A DNA stretch of 64,000 bases from Larus michahellis. Lineage: Eukaryota > Chordata > Aves > Charadriiformes > Laridae. A program made the translations under genes and the position numbers. Where the stretch lies: positions 114,647,579 to 114,711,578 of the forward strand of contig NC_133897.1 in the NCBI RefSeq assembly GCF_964199755.1, read 5' to 3'. Positions 13,401 to 26,428 of this stretch are shown here, piece by piece; the first letter of the stretch is position 1; each line of letters opens with the position of its first letter. Below the pieces are notes generated by a model. It saw nothing but the letters and a program-made list of their open reading frames with translations. It did no database searches and was not told the origin of the DNA.

Positions 13401-16400
13401 GGTTACTGGAGCCTTCAAGCTCTTGCAAACAGTTTAATCAAAATGTAAGGAAAAGTCCCATGCCCAGACTGGGAACAGCATTATGGAAGGGTTGTTGTTG
13501 CTGATTACCAGCAGTGACGGTATTGTGTTTCCTGTTGCCTATGGGTTCCATTTTTTCAACAAAAGAAAAATTAATGTGAATTCACGGTGATTTCTGGGGA
13601 GCAATATATTCCCCACAATACAGTATACCATCCAATCATTCCCGCTGGACAATAATCACAATTTCCAGCCTGGGAACTGTTCACAGAAAACATGCCGAGT
13701 CTTGCCTTCAATACCATTGATGCCAACGAGTCAGTTCTAGTAGGAAAATGGCAAAAATCAATCAACAGAAAACATCACCACTTATTTTGCAATGTGGAAC
13801 CAGGGCAGCTCTATTAACCTATTTCCAAACCATGCCACCCTTTGCAGGCATGGTTTCCTGCTTGGTAGCTATGAGAAGACAAGAGTTACAAGAAGTGTCT
13901 TCATAGTCAGGTGCCTAGGCACTGTCCAGGCATGTGACATATATTACCACAATATAATGAGATAGTTCCATATTTAATTTCAAAACAGGGGGTCTGGGGC
14001 ATCTATGCTGCTTGCATCGGGTCTATCCAATGCTGCGCGAAAGCAGGGTTCCCAGGATGAAGTGATTTAAGGATCTACCTATATTCCCCTCATTAGTAGT
14101 ATCTTATTATTAAAGCTCTTTTGTTACGCTGTTTGGTGTTGTGCCTTTCTTATTGAGATTGAGGAAGGACCCTGCACGTGCCCTGTGCAAGAACCGCTGG
14201 ACCCGCTGCCTTTAGCACCAGGCTAGATTATGGCTAGTAGCAGGAGAGGATGACTGGGTGTTCACAGCCCCTCGGAAGCCTGGAGGGAAGGGCACCACTA
14301 AACCTAGGTGCTATCAGTGTGAGGGATGTGGAGGTGGGGGGGCGAAGATGGGGGCACGTATGTGATAGCCTGGGCACTAAAAATCCTCCGTGTTCTGGAA
14401 ATTATTGTTCTGAGACCAGGGTAGGAATGTGAAGTTTTCTGATTTCTTTCTCCCATCCCACCCTTTTTGCATCCAGACTGTCCCAGAGTGCCTGCTTATC
14501 TCCAAAGCCAGCCCTCCTCTCTGGTAAACACTTAAGTCTGGGCATCTCCTGAGGTCAGTGAAGCCCATAGCAGACAGCAGGCAAGCCCTTGAGGGACCTT
14601 GTGCCTGAGGGCAGCCCGTGCAGTGCTTTTTCTGGCCAAGTCGGAGGGATTCAATGCACTCGTGCCTTTTCCCCTGCCCCGTGACAGCTCTGGCAGTCTC
14701 CTGGAGCACCTGTTCCCCAGCTTCCTGCGAAACACCAGATTTCCTTTAATCCTCGTGGAAGCCTTTGTCATCTCAGAGCCAAATTATTGTAACATAAATT
14801 TCAAGTTGCAGCTTGAAATCACTTTCAGGAATAGAACGGGCAAAGACTTTTGCTGCCGATAAGGAGCGTCAGGCTACCAGCTGAGGAACCCCAGGAGGGA
14901 CCTGGGAGCTGCCCTGGCTTACACCTCTTTCCTTGGGTTGCACTTCCAGCCCGTCAAGCTGTAGAGGTGGTGTCTCTGTTGAGAGGAAGTTGTGGGCAGG
15001 GTGTGCTGTGAAGGGCCTTTTGCTTTGAATTCACTCCTCTCTTTGGTCTGTCACAGCTCAGATTTATTAACCTCTGGACGTACTTTGCCGGGGGAGGGAG
15101 AAAAGCACTTGAAGGGTTCTGGGGAACAACTGAAGAGTTATCTAAACCAGCTTTTAGTAGCGGTTGAATGTTTATTAGAGGCAGACAGGCAGTTTACTCT
15201 ACTGTTTTTTTCCTCTGATTACAAGTGATGATTATTTCCAGAATGCTTTTTCAGAACACTTGTGTGGTGCTTATGAGATAATGAGGCAGAGATGCAGAAT
15301 GGATAACAAGCGTGTGCAAAAGAGCCCAAGAAAAACCAGCTAAAAATCTTATTTATCCATTAAATGTAGTTCTGGGTGGGATCATTGACTGGTTATATCT
15401 GTGTACCTCCTCCTGGTTACTACTCCAAATTCCCTACCCTACTTCCAGCAGATATTGTGTCAATGGTGTTCATAGGGTAGAAATGCTCCGGTAGGCGGGG
15501 AGGAAAGGGTGGTAAGGTGGGATGGTGGGATGTGCAAGTTATTAAATGCTATGGATGTGGAAAAGCACAGCACCGCTGAGAGCTATGAGTGCCCCAGCTG
15601 CCCTCTGGGGTCAGGAGGTGACTTCATGCTCCTGAGGGGCCTGAAGGGAACCTGCCATTAACACAATAGCTCTGCCTTAAGCACAGCAACACAGACAAAA
15701 GCTGAAAAAACATATTTGGTGTTCACTTGGAGTTTACTTAGGCACAGGATAGCAGAGCAGTTCCATTCAGACTGTGTATTTGGGCTTTCTCCAGTTTGAA
15801 TTCTCCCAAACCTCTGTTTTTGCCAAAGGCAGTGTTTTTATCCATAGGTTGTTATGCACAGATGGCTAAATTAACATATTCCCTTTGTGCTACATCATCC
15901 AAAATATTAGGATTTTCCATTCCTTTGCAACTGAAAAACTTAGTCCTTAAGGCAATTTTAATTCATGAAAGTTGGTGAGAGAGAAAACAAGATTTTAAGA
16001 AGCTCCCTGTAAGTGTATCTCTGAGTATTTTCTGGGTATTTACAGATAACTGTCTCCTTGTCTTACACAACAAACTTTTTTTTTTGCTTTATTTTGGAGT
16101 AAATTTTGATTAGCAGAACAAATAAGTGTGAGATATTTAGAAATTATCCTTCTTAACGTTTGTGCCATCTCTCTTTCTTTCCAGTGAAGTTGGAGCGGTA
16201 GCAACTGCTAGTTGTAGTAATTATTTTATCATGTAAAAGTCGCCTGTGCTATTTTAATTTGCAGTGCTACTATTCATGTTAAGCACATATGATATAGTAG
16301 CACTCAGAGCTTCAGACTGTGCAGATGGTTTTCAGGAACTGTATCAACGTGCACGAAAGTGTTCTAAAATGCTTGTATTCTCGCACACGTTTCTTGAGTC

Positions 16401-18225
16401 ATTCAGGATCTTACCTGTACCATGGCATTCCACTTTCTCATCGGCTTAGTTTGTCAAAGACTAAGAAATTTCTAGTCTTATAATTCCTGATGTGCTCGCT
16501 CAGTGTAAATGTGCGGTGGAGTTACGCTTGCTTAAGAAGCTGAGATTCTCACCTAATGGCATAATCATTCAAAGCTCATTAGAAACCTAGGTTAGGAAGG
16601 AATTATATTAATAGTGCTACATCTTGAAGCAGGGAGCATTCCGATTGCCTGGTGGTTTGTAATACCAGCAATGAACTGTGGAAAAAAGCATGATAGAAAA
16701 CACAGTAATCCTTTTCTCCAAGAAGGTAGTACGTACTCAAATGAAATTTGAGAAGAGTCAGTTTTCTTAGGGAATGATTATAATGGACACTGAACAACGG
16801 TGATGTAGTCCTGCAGACTAATTCAATGTATATATTTCAGTTACAAGTTGTATAGAGATGTTTATTTAAACGATAATAATTGAGTCAGACGATTAAGTCC
16901 AGAGCTGGATCTCAATATACATCCTCTACCTCTTGCGGAATATTCTGATGAGGATAAATGCATGTAATAATAAACTGGCACTTACCATCACATGGATGTA
17001 GGATAGTACTCTTCAGCTTGCTGTAATTTGAATGGTTAAACTGATTATAAAGCTGTAAACTGGCAGGACTTTATGTTGCACAGATGCTCCCTCTTTCCCT
17101 TTCCTTTGTACTTGGCTCCCAACTGGTACTTGCGATCCTGCACAGAGGATTCCTTAACCTGACCTCTGTGATTTTAGAACAAATGACACTTTGGCTCTTG
17201 AAATTTGTTGACTTTTCTCTCCACAGATGTTTTGCTTTCCTCCTCTTTGCCTGTCCTGAAATTTAAGAAGTTCCTGGTGTGAGCAAAGAACGGATCTGTT
17301 GGAAGGGACAGATGTGGAGTGTTATTTATTTGTAGGCTTGAAAGCCTCTGATAAGGTTCTATGGCAGAAATTTTTCATTTTATATCTCCTTGACACATAG
17401 ATTTTTCCTGTTTGTCTATGTTTTGAGTATAAACATTGCTATGCCTTCTGAACTATAACTCATAATTGAGTTTATGAGAAGAAATAGCTTTATTTTATAC
17501 AAAATATGTAAATTACTGTGCTTTTGCTGATTTCTTTATCCCGATCAATAAAAACAACCAGCCAACCAAGTTGAAGTCTGAACTCCATGAGCAGCTGCCC
17601 CCAATTTGAAGAAGGCACTTGCAGCCTAACTCTGCTCATGCAACTCATACACGTCATTGTATTTTGAAATAGAATTTTAAATGCAATCCCATACGGACCA
17701 GCACAATTTTTTCCTAAAAAATAAGCAGCATAAGTTGTCAGTGGGGATTTGCATTTGAGAAAGTTATCTTTTGACTAAAATTCCCTCACCTCAACCAACT
17801 TATTTTGGGCATACAGTTCTTTTCCCAGGAAAATGTCCTTCCTTGCTGCAACTTACTTGAAGTATTCATTAAGGAGTACTGCAGATACAAGCTCTGCGAC
17901 CTGACAAGCCTTAAAATAAGGAAGCCTAATGGGAATGAACTTTCCTGAAGTAGTAAAGAAATGTCTCTATGGTAAGGAATTTCTACAACCAGTTTGTTGT
18001 GTTTTACGCTAGTTTCAAGAGGCTGATCATTAGAAAATTGCAAAGACTTCCTACGGGACAAAACCAGTCAACCTCTTAGTTTACCAACTGAGGAGAGAAC
18101 TCTCATTTGCAAACATGGCTGATTGGCTGTGTTGATGTGGAGCGGAGGCTTAAAAAAACATCAGCAAGGGCATGAAGTTTCAAAGTTGGAGATGGCAATT
18201 TTACAAGGAAAGGCTCAGCAGCTGA

Positions 18226-18262
18226 TTTTTAAATTTTTTTTTTTTTTTTAATTTTTTTAACC
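18226..18262 (+). repeat. T-rich tract upstream of the LAMA1 promoter
   Basis: Runs of T interrupted by AA, about 400 bp upstream of the TATA-like element and just before the CpG island. It may exclude nucleosomes, but this is an inference from composition only. Confidence 0.65.
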
Positions 18263-18652
18263 ACGTTGAAAATACCTGCCATATAGGAAAGCTGTACATT
18301 GAATTAGCTTAGTAATGCTTTCTCCCTCGCCACGCATTTTTACCTTGTTATTTTGCATACTGGCCTTTCCCTTCTCCCTCTCCTTGCAACAGGTCCCAAA
18401 TCACTAATTTCGGCTTTCCCAAACTTTTCCGGCACCGGACGCGGGCCAGTCGCACCCCGCGCATCAGGCGCAATGCGCCGCCGGGGCTGCAAGTGCTTCG
18501 GGGGCGGTTTTGCGGGGACGGACACGCGTGGTGCGGGCCGCGGGGTCCGCCAGCGTGTGAGCGGGGGGGTGTGCGAGTGCGTGAGGGTGTGTGTGTGTGT
18601 GAGCGAGCCCCCGGCGGTGCGGGGCGGGGCGGGCCGGGGGCGGCGGGGGAGC

Positions 18653-18658
18653 ATATAA
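18653..18658 (+). promoter_or_regulatory. TATA-like element of the LAMA1 promoter
   Basis: The hexamer ATATAA lies in GCATATAAGG, embedded in otherwise almost pure G/C sequence. It is about 61 nt upstream of the exon 1 ATG. With the usual 25-30 nt spacing, transcription would start near 18,680-18,688, giving a 5' UTR of roughly 25-35 nt. Several GC boxes lie 20-40 nt further upstream. Function is inferred from position and sequence; no transcript data were available. Confidence 0.6.
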
Positions 18659-18713
18659 GGCGGGGGCGCTCGGCGGGGCGGGCATCCCGGCGGTGGCGGC
18701 GGTGGCGGCGGCG

Positions 18714-18789
18714 ATGGGCAGCGGCGGGCGGTGGCTGCTGCTGGCGGTGGCTTCGCTGCTCTGGTCGCCGGGGCAGGGCCAGCCCCGAG
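18714..18789 (+). CDS. LAMA1: LAMA1 coding exon 1: signal peptide
   Basis: This exon encodes residues 1-25 plus the first base of codon 26. The short N-terminus has an arginine (MGSGGR), then a hydrophobic core (WLLLAVASLLW), then a polar stretch (SPGQGQPR). That is a classic secretory signal peptide with cleavage likely near GQG/Q. I chose the ATG at 18,714 because its context (GCGGCGATGG) is good and the preceding in-frame codons start only with GTG. The donor is CCGAG|GTGAGC and the phase is 1, so the split glycine codon is completed by exon 2 to give the conserved GLFPA that opens the mature LN domain. The signal sequence itself is poorly conserved among species, so the call rests on position, phase and peptide type. 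Confidence 0.9.
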
Positions 18790-21700
18790 GTGAGCCCGGC
18801 TCTCGGGGCGCGGGGTTTTCGGGGCGCGGGGGTGCGCACCGCTTGCGGTGCAATGCGATGGCTGCAGACTTTGTTCGCAGCCGCCCGCCGCGTCCCGGGG
18901 CAGGGTTTCGCCCCCGGCGGGGCTGGGGGCGGGGGGGGGGGCAGGGTGGCAGGCTTGGCGGAGTTCCCCCCAGCCCCCGCCGGGCAGAGCCGGTGCGGTG
19001 GTGGCCGTGCTGGGTTTCAAGGGGAGCCCCGCCGGGGAGAGGCGGGCTGGGGTCCGGCAGTGCTGCTCGCCTCGCTGACGCGCTCTCCCTTGCGCGCCCC
19101 CCCACTCCTTTATCCCTACTCTCCCCTCATCTCCGCGCCGTGCAGCCGCCCTCCCCCCCCGCTCTTTTCCTGGAGCCCTTTCTTCTCCCTCGGCGGCGGG
19201 GGCCACTCCGCCCGCCCGGCCGCCTCCGGGGCCGCCCACTCCCTTTGTGGGAGCCGAGAGACGCTGTGGAGCGGCAGAAACCCGGGGGAGGGGGCGGCAC
19301 GGCCGCTGACCCTCTCCCCGGGGCAAGGGGGAGGGCTGGCGGGCGGCCCAGGTCCCCAGTGTCGCGTCGGAGCCCCCAGGGTAGCCCCAGCCCCGGAGCC
19401 GGGCAGGGGCCGCAGCCCCGGGGGTCCCGCTCCGGGAAAGGGAGAGGAGGAGGAGAGCCGAAAGATGCCTCACGCTGTCGCTAATGTAAACCAGATCAAG
19501 TTCTGCTATACGGGGCGAGAGGGGATCAAAACCACTTTCCAGGCATGAGACAGAGGTAGCATGAGGATGTAATGGAGATAATTCACAAAAAATTTTCTTC
19601 TCTGTTTTTTTTTCTTTTTTTTTTTTGCTCGTGGGGCTGGCCGGTGCACTGCAGCCGGGATACCGGAACGCTCGGCGGCCAGGTCTTGCTTTGCGAGGAA
19701 CTTCATCACACGCATCCTCTTTGTTGGAAGAGCAGTAACTTGGGTTTTCCTAGTGAGCCTGAAGATAGTGAGCAACAGCAGTTCACTCCCTGTTACTGGG
19801 CCGGAGTCAACCCTAGTTGACTCTGCGGGGTGCTGGGTTATGAGGGAGAGCACTGGTAGGCACCAGGTGCTCCCACCTTTGGTTTGGTTCAGCTTCTGGT
19901 GGCATCAACAGCACAATTTCTGCTGATCCCTACTCCCTGCACATTAGTCCCCAGCCGCATTAGGTCTCTATTAAAAAGCAAAACGCGGGAATGGAAAATG
20001 GTTGGAAGGCATATGTTGTGCAGATGCATGACTTAGTGTTCTTTACAGTGAAGTGTGTGTTCAAGATGCACATAATATGGGAGATAAGCATCTGCATGTT
20101 TACAGGCTGCAGTAAAAGCAAGTGTGTTTATTAATATGATTATGTGTACAAAACTTCATCCTCCAGGTAAGGAGGACAAAATCAAGCTGAAGTTAATTAC
20201 AGAGTCGATATATTTTGGCTTGTGAATAAATACACTTCACCTTGGTTACAAAAGTTCAGTCTTAGAAACAAATGAAAAGCCAGACAAAATGATGCAAAAC
20301 TTACTTTTCACAGTTCTTTTTTGTAAGGTACCATCTTACGTACACCAAACAACCTTACTTTGCTATTAACTCCTGTTTAAATATGTATGCTAGCACACAG
20401 TTTAAAACAGTTCCTAAAGCTGGCCAAATGTAAGTGACAAGAGTCCACTTTTTTCTGTGGAAATTTGCAGTGATCACACTGCAGTAATCTGTTGCAGCTT
20501 TTGCAAATAGTTTAGTGCTGATTTTCCAGCTTTTACATAGCAGCTCACGTTGTTAGAGGCATCTCGATAAAACGCGTATTTTTATATCAGTGATCAAAGA
20601 TACCAGTATATTTCATTGCACTTAAGCTACCCCTCCCGGGGCTAGTTAAATTCATAATTGTATTTTTCTAGTTGAAAGATCAGGTCAGGAGATCATTCTT
20701 CCTATTAGATTAATTTGATAGAACATTTTTCTCAGCATGAGAGTACAGATCATCCGAGGAAGCGGTGAGTATCAAACCCCCCGGTGGATAACTGCCTTAC
20801 AAAAACCAGAATTCAAGATAACTGATCCTAAAACAATGTGAAGAATGCGATGCAGATTAGAATAGCCATGTTGCTTTTGCAGAAAGTAAACAACTGAAGC
20901 TCAAGCTTGTAAGCATTCTAAGATGTAAAAATACAGTTTGTGGTGAGGCTGGAAAGATTTCTCAGAGCCCTTGCAGGAGGACTGGGGAAGTTTGGGGGGA
21001 AAGGTATCTTGGCATGCCCGTGGAGAGTACCTTGGCAGAACTCTCAGTATTTCTTGTTTTCCTGTTCTTTCCTGCTTTTGTCCTGTCAGCAGATGAGGAA
21101 ACTGGAGTGTACGATGGTTGGAAGGGTCTGTCAGAAAGTGCTGAAGTCCAATATAAGAAAGAGCAACACAGAATAGTAGAGTCACTGCACTGAACAACTT
21201 TGAAGGTTAATGATTGGTTCATTCAGCCTAAAGATTAATATCTACTTACCTATAAAATTTAGTTGGTATTTTAATTGCAGGTGTTTGTTAAATTGTTCCC
21301 ACCATGCTGAAAAGTGGGGTTTGTATTTGTATCTTTTGTATCCAGTAAGTTTCTCTCACGAAGAACATACCACTAGTGTCTGGATCCACGTGAGAGTTAT
21401 TTTAGAACCTCAGAAGCAAATAGCCATTTCAGAGGCTTATGTAGCGGCTTTGCTCTGCTGGAAGGCATTCTTAATTATACTGGAGGTAACAGTGATACAG
21501 GTTCGCAAAGTAGAAAGGGAAATAAGTTAATGTTTTTGCACAGTATTGCCTATATCTCCTAAATTTGATTTGACCAATGCCAAGTGATTTTTCTATAATT
21601 AAAAAAAATCCTGCTACTGTAAATGTATGGTAGTGGTAACTTTCCAGACTGTAGTTGTAGGCTAAATGTTTCCTCAGCTGCGTCTCACCTCGGTTTGTTT

Positions 21701-23569
21701 TTGTAAGCTGGTGTGCTGTAGTGGCCTGCTCTGTTGTTCCTGCCTGGGGTTTTGGAGTCAATAGTTTTTAAGTGCTGATACTCAGGGGATTGAATGCCCT
21801 CAGGAAGGTGCCTGGGGTGCTCCATCTGGGCAGAGCTGAACACAGGTATTTCTCACGCTTACCATCATTTGGGTTTCAAACCTACCTTGTGTCAAGAATC
21901 TGGTTTACTAAGTATGCTTAGGCTATGATTAATATGCAATTCCTAACATTATGGTCAGCGACCACACATGTTTTCTGAAACATAAGCTATATAGTTTGCT
22001 TATAAATGAGATTGCTAGAGCGCTTGCCCAGGAAGTGGGAGATTTAGGTTAATCTCCTTAGTCTGAGATGGTTTGAGCCCACATCTCCAATTTCTGAATA
22101 GAGTGCCTTATTACCAAGTTGCTGTGACGGGTAATGCAGGGGAGGGGGAGGCATGTATGAAGCCTCCCTATGCCTCTGAAAATGAGCTACTGTGCAGCCA
22201 AAAATGCAAGTTCAATGGGTGCCAATGGAGAATGGGCCACAGAAAAAGCTGAAGCTGCAGTTAGATCGTTAGGGCACTCAAAAATGGAGGGGGAATCAAA
22301 TTGCAGGCCTTCCTCTTCCTCAGCAGTCAGACATCTAAATTCAGGAGAAAAACTTTTTTTATTGCACCCATGTCTGTGGTTTTTTCACTTGATCACTCAA
22401 GGCTGGCACCACTTGGTGGGATGACTGTGCATCCCACTTAGTGTAGATGGACTTTTTGGTGCCTAATTCAGGATGGTGACTTCCAACTCAACTGTGGTGT
22501 GCTTTAACTGTAGATGTGGCAGCAAGATTCTTGAGTCTTTTTAGGTTTTTTAGATCTGGCTGGTAGTCTACAAGCCCAGAGTGGTAGATCTTGCACTCCT
22601 GGTTGCCTCACTACAGCCTCATGCATTCAGAAGTGTTTTGTGGGTTGATGTGGTTTCCTCTGACACTTGAAACAGAGAGCCAAACTTCCTGAACGTGCTT
22701 GGATGACCATAAAACTTTGAAGATTTAAAGTCTTCTTATACCTTCAAGATGGGCTGGACATTGCACTCCCCAAATACTTTCTGTATGAAATGAAAAAACC
22801 TGTCATAGGGACTTCACAAATGCCGTACTGCATCAGAGGTTGGTATATGGCTTGAATAGACCTTGTTTCCATCAGTCTTAGATACCATATTTTTCAAAGA
22901 GAGGGGTAAGAAACCTGCAACAAAGAATTAAGTGATATAGGAAGTGAGAAGGTTTCTGTCCACTGCAAAGCTTGTCTTTATTTTTAAATATTTTCCTCTA
23001 ACATCTCTGCTGTGCTTCCACTGGTGTGACTATTGTTTTCTGATAAGAGAACACTAAAGGAAACCTGACGTCTCTTGAGACTTGTGGAAAACTTAGAGGC
23101 TGTGCTGTTTGCAACTTGCAGTGCGAGACAGGAGGATGATGAGCTAAAAATGTGGTAGGAGTCTGAGGCAGAATCACTAATGCTGTGGTAAGCTGAAAAC
23201 TTTAATTTTTGGCAAAATTGGGCAGAATGGCATACTTGGCCCAATTTCTCACTTTCTCCTTGGGTTTGAAACCTTGAAATCTATAGGAGTGAACCAATAC
23301 ACTCCTCGTGTCTTCAGGCAGGTTAAGTAGCAGGGCCACAAGATAACTTATTAACTTTCCATGCTCTATTTAACTTGTTAGACGATGTGATAAGCCTCAG
23401 GTCCATACACACAAAGGAGCACAGAGGAACAAGGTGGGGCAATCCCAATAATGAACACAGAGAAACTAGCTCCTCCCAGGGCTGTCTCACGACCACCATC
23501 AGCCCATGGGCTAGGGGTGACACCCATCATGATGAGTTATGGGAGAAGCTCTCCAGAGCTTACGGGGTG

Positions 23570-24171
23570 TGTGCACGTGAGGTGTGGGGATGGTGGTGGC
23601 TGTCTACAGGGGTACTGGACTCATTATGAGATGCAGGGGAAGAACATTTTGGGATTGAACAAGATGGCTTATGGGATGAATAGAGGAAGGGCCAAAGACA
23701 GGGTAAGAGGGATGATCAAGATGGTCTGGGAAAGAACAAGTAATGGGGAGGGAAACAGAGGGGTAAGGTGTTAAAGGCCAGTTGGCTGTAAACAGGTTGT
23801 AGGTCAGTATGCTTGTTTTGCTCTGCCCCATACCTGATTAGTACATGTCCTGTACTGATGTACCTCATGGCCTGTCTTTTTTTTAAACCCTGTTTCTGAC
23901 TCTTCTCCTGGGTGAGGGGGTCTATGTGCATGGAGATACAAATGCCAGCCACTGGCAAGGGTACTACAAGTCACAGGGGCTGAATACTGGAGACACAGAC
24001 CAGAGGGTCCACAGGTTGGCTGCTGGAGAGACCAGGAGGTCTAAGGCAACTACTGGGTAGACCATGGGATCTGGGGGTTAGCCAGGAGACCTGTCTGTAT
24101 GCGTGTGTGTCTGTGTCAGGCAACAGGTGACAAGAAGATCCAGGGCCAGATACCAGGTAGGCTGAGTGTCT
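23570..24171. repeat. Left flank of a composite TG/GA-rich repeat split by the CR1
   Basis: This is G-, A- and TG-rich low-diversity sequence with loosely repeated phrases such as GAGAGACCAGGAGGTCTAAGG...CTACTGGGTAGACC (from 24,025). Similar phrases reappear beyond the CR1 at 26,561-26,600 (GGGAGACCTGGGATCCAAGG...TTACTGGATAGAC). I take both flanks as parts of one older interspersed or minisatellite-like element. I cannot name the family, and the outer boundary is approximate. Confidence 0.45.
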
Positions 24172-26428
24172 TAGAATCATAGAATCATTTAGGTTGGAAA
24201 AGACCCTTGGGATCATTGAGTCCAACCATCAGCTCCACTCTACAAAGTTCTCCCTTACACCATGTCCCTTAACACCACATCTAAACGAGTCTTAAACACA
24301 TCCAGGGATGGTGACTACACCACCTCCCTGGGCAGCCTATTCCAGTGTCTGACCACTCTTTCTGTGAAGAATTTTTTCCTAATGTCCAGCCTAAACCTAC
24401 CCTGCTGCAGCTTGAAGCCATTCCCTCTTGTTCTATCGCTAATTACCTGTGAGAAGAGACCAGCACCAACCTCTCTACAATGTCCTTTCAAGTAGTTGTA
24501 GAGAGTGATGAGGTCTCCCCTCAGCCTCCTCTTCCTCAAACTAAACAGTCTCAGCTCCTTCAATCGCTCCCCATAAGATTTATTCCCCAGGCCCTTCAGC
24601 AGCTTCGTTGCCCTTCTCTGCACTCGCTCCAGCACCTCGATATCTCTCTCGTATTGAGGTGCCCAAAACTGGACACAATACTCAAGGTGTGGCCTCACCA
24701 GTGCTGAGTACAGGGGGACAATCACCTCCCTCCTTCTGCTGGTCACACTATTTCTAATACAAGCCAGGATGCCATTGGCTTTTTTGGCCACCTGGGCACA
24801 CTGCTGGCTCATGTTCAGCCGCTTGTGAATTAGAACCCCCAGGTCCTTTTCTGCCAAGCAGCTCTCCAGCCACACTTCCCCAAGCCTGTAGCGATGCATG
24901 GGGTTGTTGTGGCCCAAGTGCAGGACCCGGCACTTGGCCTTGTTGGAGCACATTCCATTAGCATTGGCCCATCGGTCCAATCTACCCAAGTCTCTCTGTA
25001 GAGCCTCCCTATCCTCATGTAGATCAACACTCCCGCTTAGCTTCATGTCATCTGCAAACTTGCTGATGATCCACTCTATGTCCTTATCAAGGTCATCAAT
25101 AAAGACGTTAAACAGAAATGGCCCCAACACTGAGCCCTGAGGGACACCACTTGTGACTGGCCGCCAGCTGGATTTAACTCCATTGACCACCACTCTTTGG
25201 GACCGCCCATCCAGCCAGTGCTTGATCCAGCAGATCGTATGCTTATCCAGGTCATGAGCCGCCAGTTTTTCCATGAGAATTCTATGGGGGACAGTGTCAA
25301 ATGTTTTTCGAAAGTCTAGGTAGACAATGTCCACAGCCTTTCCCTCATCCAATAATCGGGTCATCTTGTCATAGAAGGAGATCAGGTTCGTCAGGCAGGA
25401 CCTGCCTTTCATAAACCCATGCTGACTAGGCCTGATCCCCTGCTTGTCTGTTATATGACTTGTAGTGGCACTCAAGATGATCTGCTCCATGACCTTCCCT
25501 GGTACCGAGGTCAGACTGACAGGCCTATAGTTTCCCAGATCCTCCTTTCTGCCTTTTTTATAGATGGGCGCTACATTTGCTACCCTCCAGTCCATTGGGA
25601 GCTCCCCAGTTACCCATGACTTCAGGTAGATAATGGAAAGTGGCTTGGTGAGCATGTCTGCCTACTCTTTCAGCACTCTTGGATGTAACCCATCCGGTCC
25701 CATAGACTTCTGTGCATCTAAGCGGTGTAGCAGGTCACTGATCACTTCCTCTTTAATTGTGATGACCTCATTCAGCTTCCCCTCCCTGTCTCCTAGCTCA
25801 CGAGGCTGGGTGACCAGGGAACAGCTAGTTCCACTGCTAAAGACTGAGGCAAAGTAGGCATTGAGCACCTCAGCCTTTTCCTCATCCTTCGTGACTATGT
25901 TTCCCTCTGCATCCAATAAGGGAGGGAGATTTTCCCTAATCCTCCGTTTGTTGTTAATGAATTTGTAGAAACATTTTTTGTTATCCTTAACAGCTGTAGC
26001 TAGGTTGAGCTCTAGCTGTGCTTTGGCTCTCCTGATTTTCTCCCCGCATAGCTTCACTATATCCTTATAGTCTTTATGGGAGACCTGCCCCCTCTTCCAA
26101 AGGTCATAGACTCTCTTTTTGTTCTTGAGGGCTAGCCAAAGGTCCCTATTTAGCCAGGCTGGTCTCCTTCCCCGCCTACTTGTTTTTCGGCACACGGGGG
26201 ACAGCCTCCTGCTGTGCCTTTAAGACTTCTCTCTTGAAGTATGTCCAGCCTTCCTGGGCTCTTATATCCTTCAGGGCAGCCTCCCAAGGGATTTTGTCCA
26301 GCAGTCTTCTGAACAGGTCAAAGTTTGCCCTACGGAAGTCTAAGGTGGCAGTTTTACTAACCCCTCTCCTTGTTTCTCCAAGAATCAGAAATTCGGTCAT
26401 CTCAATGTACTGGCCAGTCTTGGCCAGT
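24172..26428 (-). mobile_element. CR1 LINE, ~2.25 kb, 5'-truncated, reverse transcriptase nearly intact
   Basis: This is the largest mobile element in the window. On the minus strand it encodes most of CR1 ORF2: the linker after the endonuclease (26,400-26,176), the pre-RT region (26,195-25,662) and the RT with C-terminus (25,655-24,315). The RT retains [23 protein letters not shown] and the catalytic FADD box. Two lesions break the frame: a frame change near 26,176-26,195, and a TAG stop between the second and third parts at about 25,656-25,661. The 3' end shows tandem AATCATAG-type tail units. The 5' end is truncated, and the whole endonuclease and ORF1 are absent. It sits inside another repeat (see flanks), which dates it as the younger insertion. 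Confidence 0.93.
24315..26400 (-). pseudogene. CR1 reverse transcriptase ORF (broken)
   Basis: This is the coding part of the CR1 copy above. Its three open pieces would read as one protein without the frameshift near 26,180 and the in-frame TAG near 25,660. The longest piece, 446 codons (25,655-24,315), covers the RT palm with FADD and the thumb/C-terminal region, but ends early at REVV just before the usual C-terminus. No cellular role is likely; it is a retrotransposon relic in LAMA1 intron 1, antisense to the gene. Confidence 0.88.

Larger units (their letters stand above)
903..18419. other. Non-coding DNA upstream of LAMA1, nothing recognised
   Basis: About 17.5 kb of mostly AT-rich sequence. 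I see no exon with known homology, no RNA gene and no clear mobile element. Short open frames of 60-124 codons are at chance level and lack family motifs. The simple repeats and the inverted repeat listed separately lie here, as does a small GGAAGGGGAAGG run near 11,134. Distal regulatory elements of LAMA1 may be present but cannot be told from sequence alone. Confidence 0.6.
18420..19480. promoter_or_regulatory. CpG island spanning the LAMA1 promoter, exon 1 and start of intron 1
   Basis: About 1 kb of very GC- and CpG-rich sequence stands out abruptly from AT-rich DNA on both sides. It includes GC-box-like runs (GGGGCGGGGCGGG near 18,621-18,635), a GT/GC alternating stretch (18,580-18,605) and a run of GGC/GGT triplets before the start codon. 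Such islands normally mark promoters that are unmethylated in the germ line. Its placement over the first LAMA1 exon makes it the gene's promoter region by inference. Long open frames on both strands here are a by-product of GC content and are not taken as genes. Confidence 0.88.

Noticed and set aside
18693..18713. Upstream in-frame GTG start for LAMA1 exon 1
   Set aside because: The ATG at 18,714 has a good start context and yields a normal signal peptide; GTG starts are exceptional in vertebrates.
18340..19548. Long open frames on both strands in the CpG island (up to 377 codons on - and 351 on +)
   Set aside because: They are low-complexity proline, arginine, alanine and glycine strings in several overlapping frames at once, as expected where stop codons are rare because of GC content. 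Only the short exon 1 segment fits a known protein.
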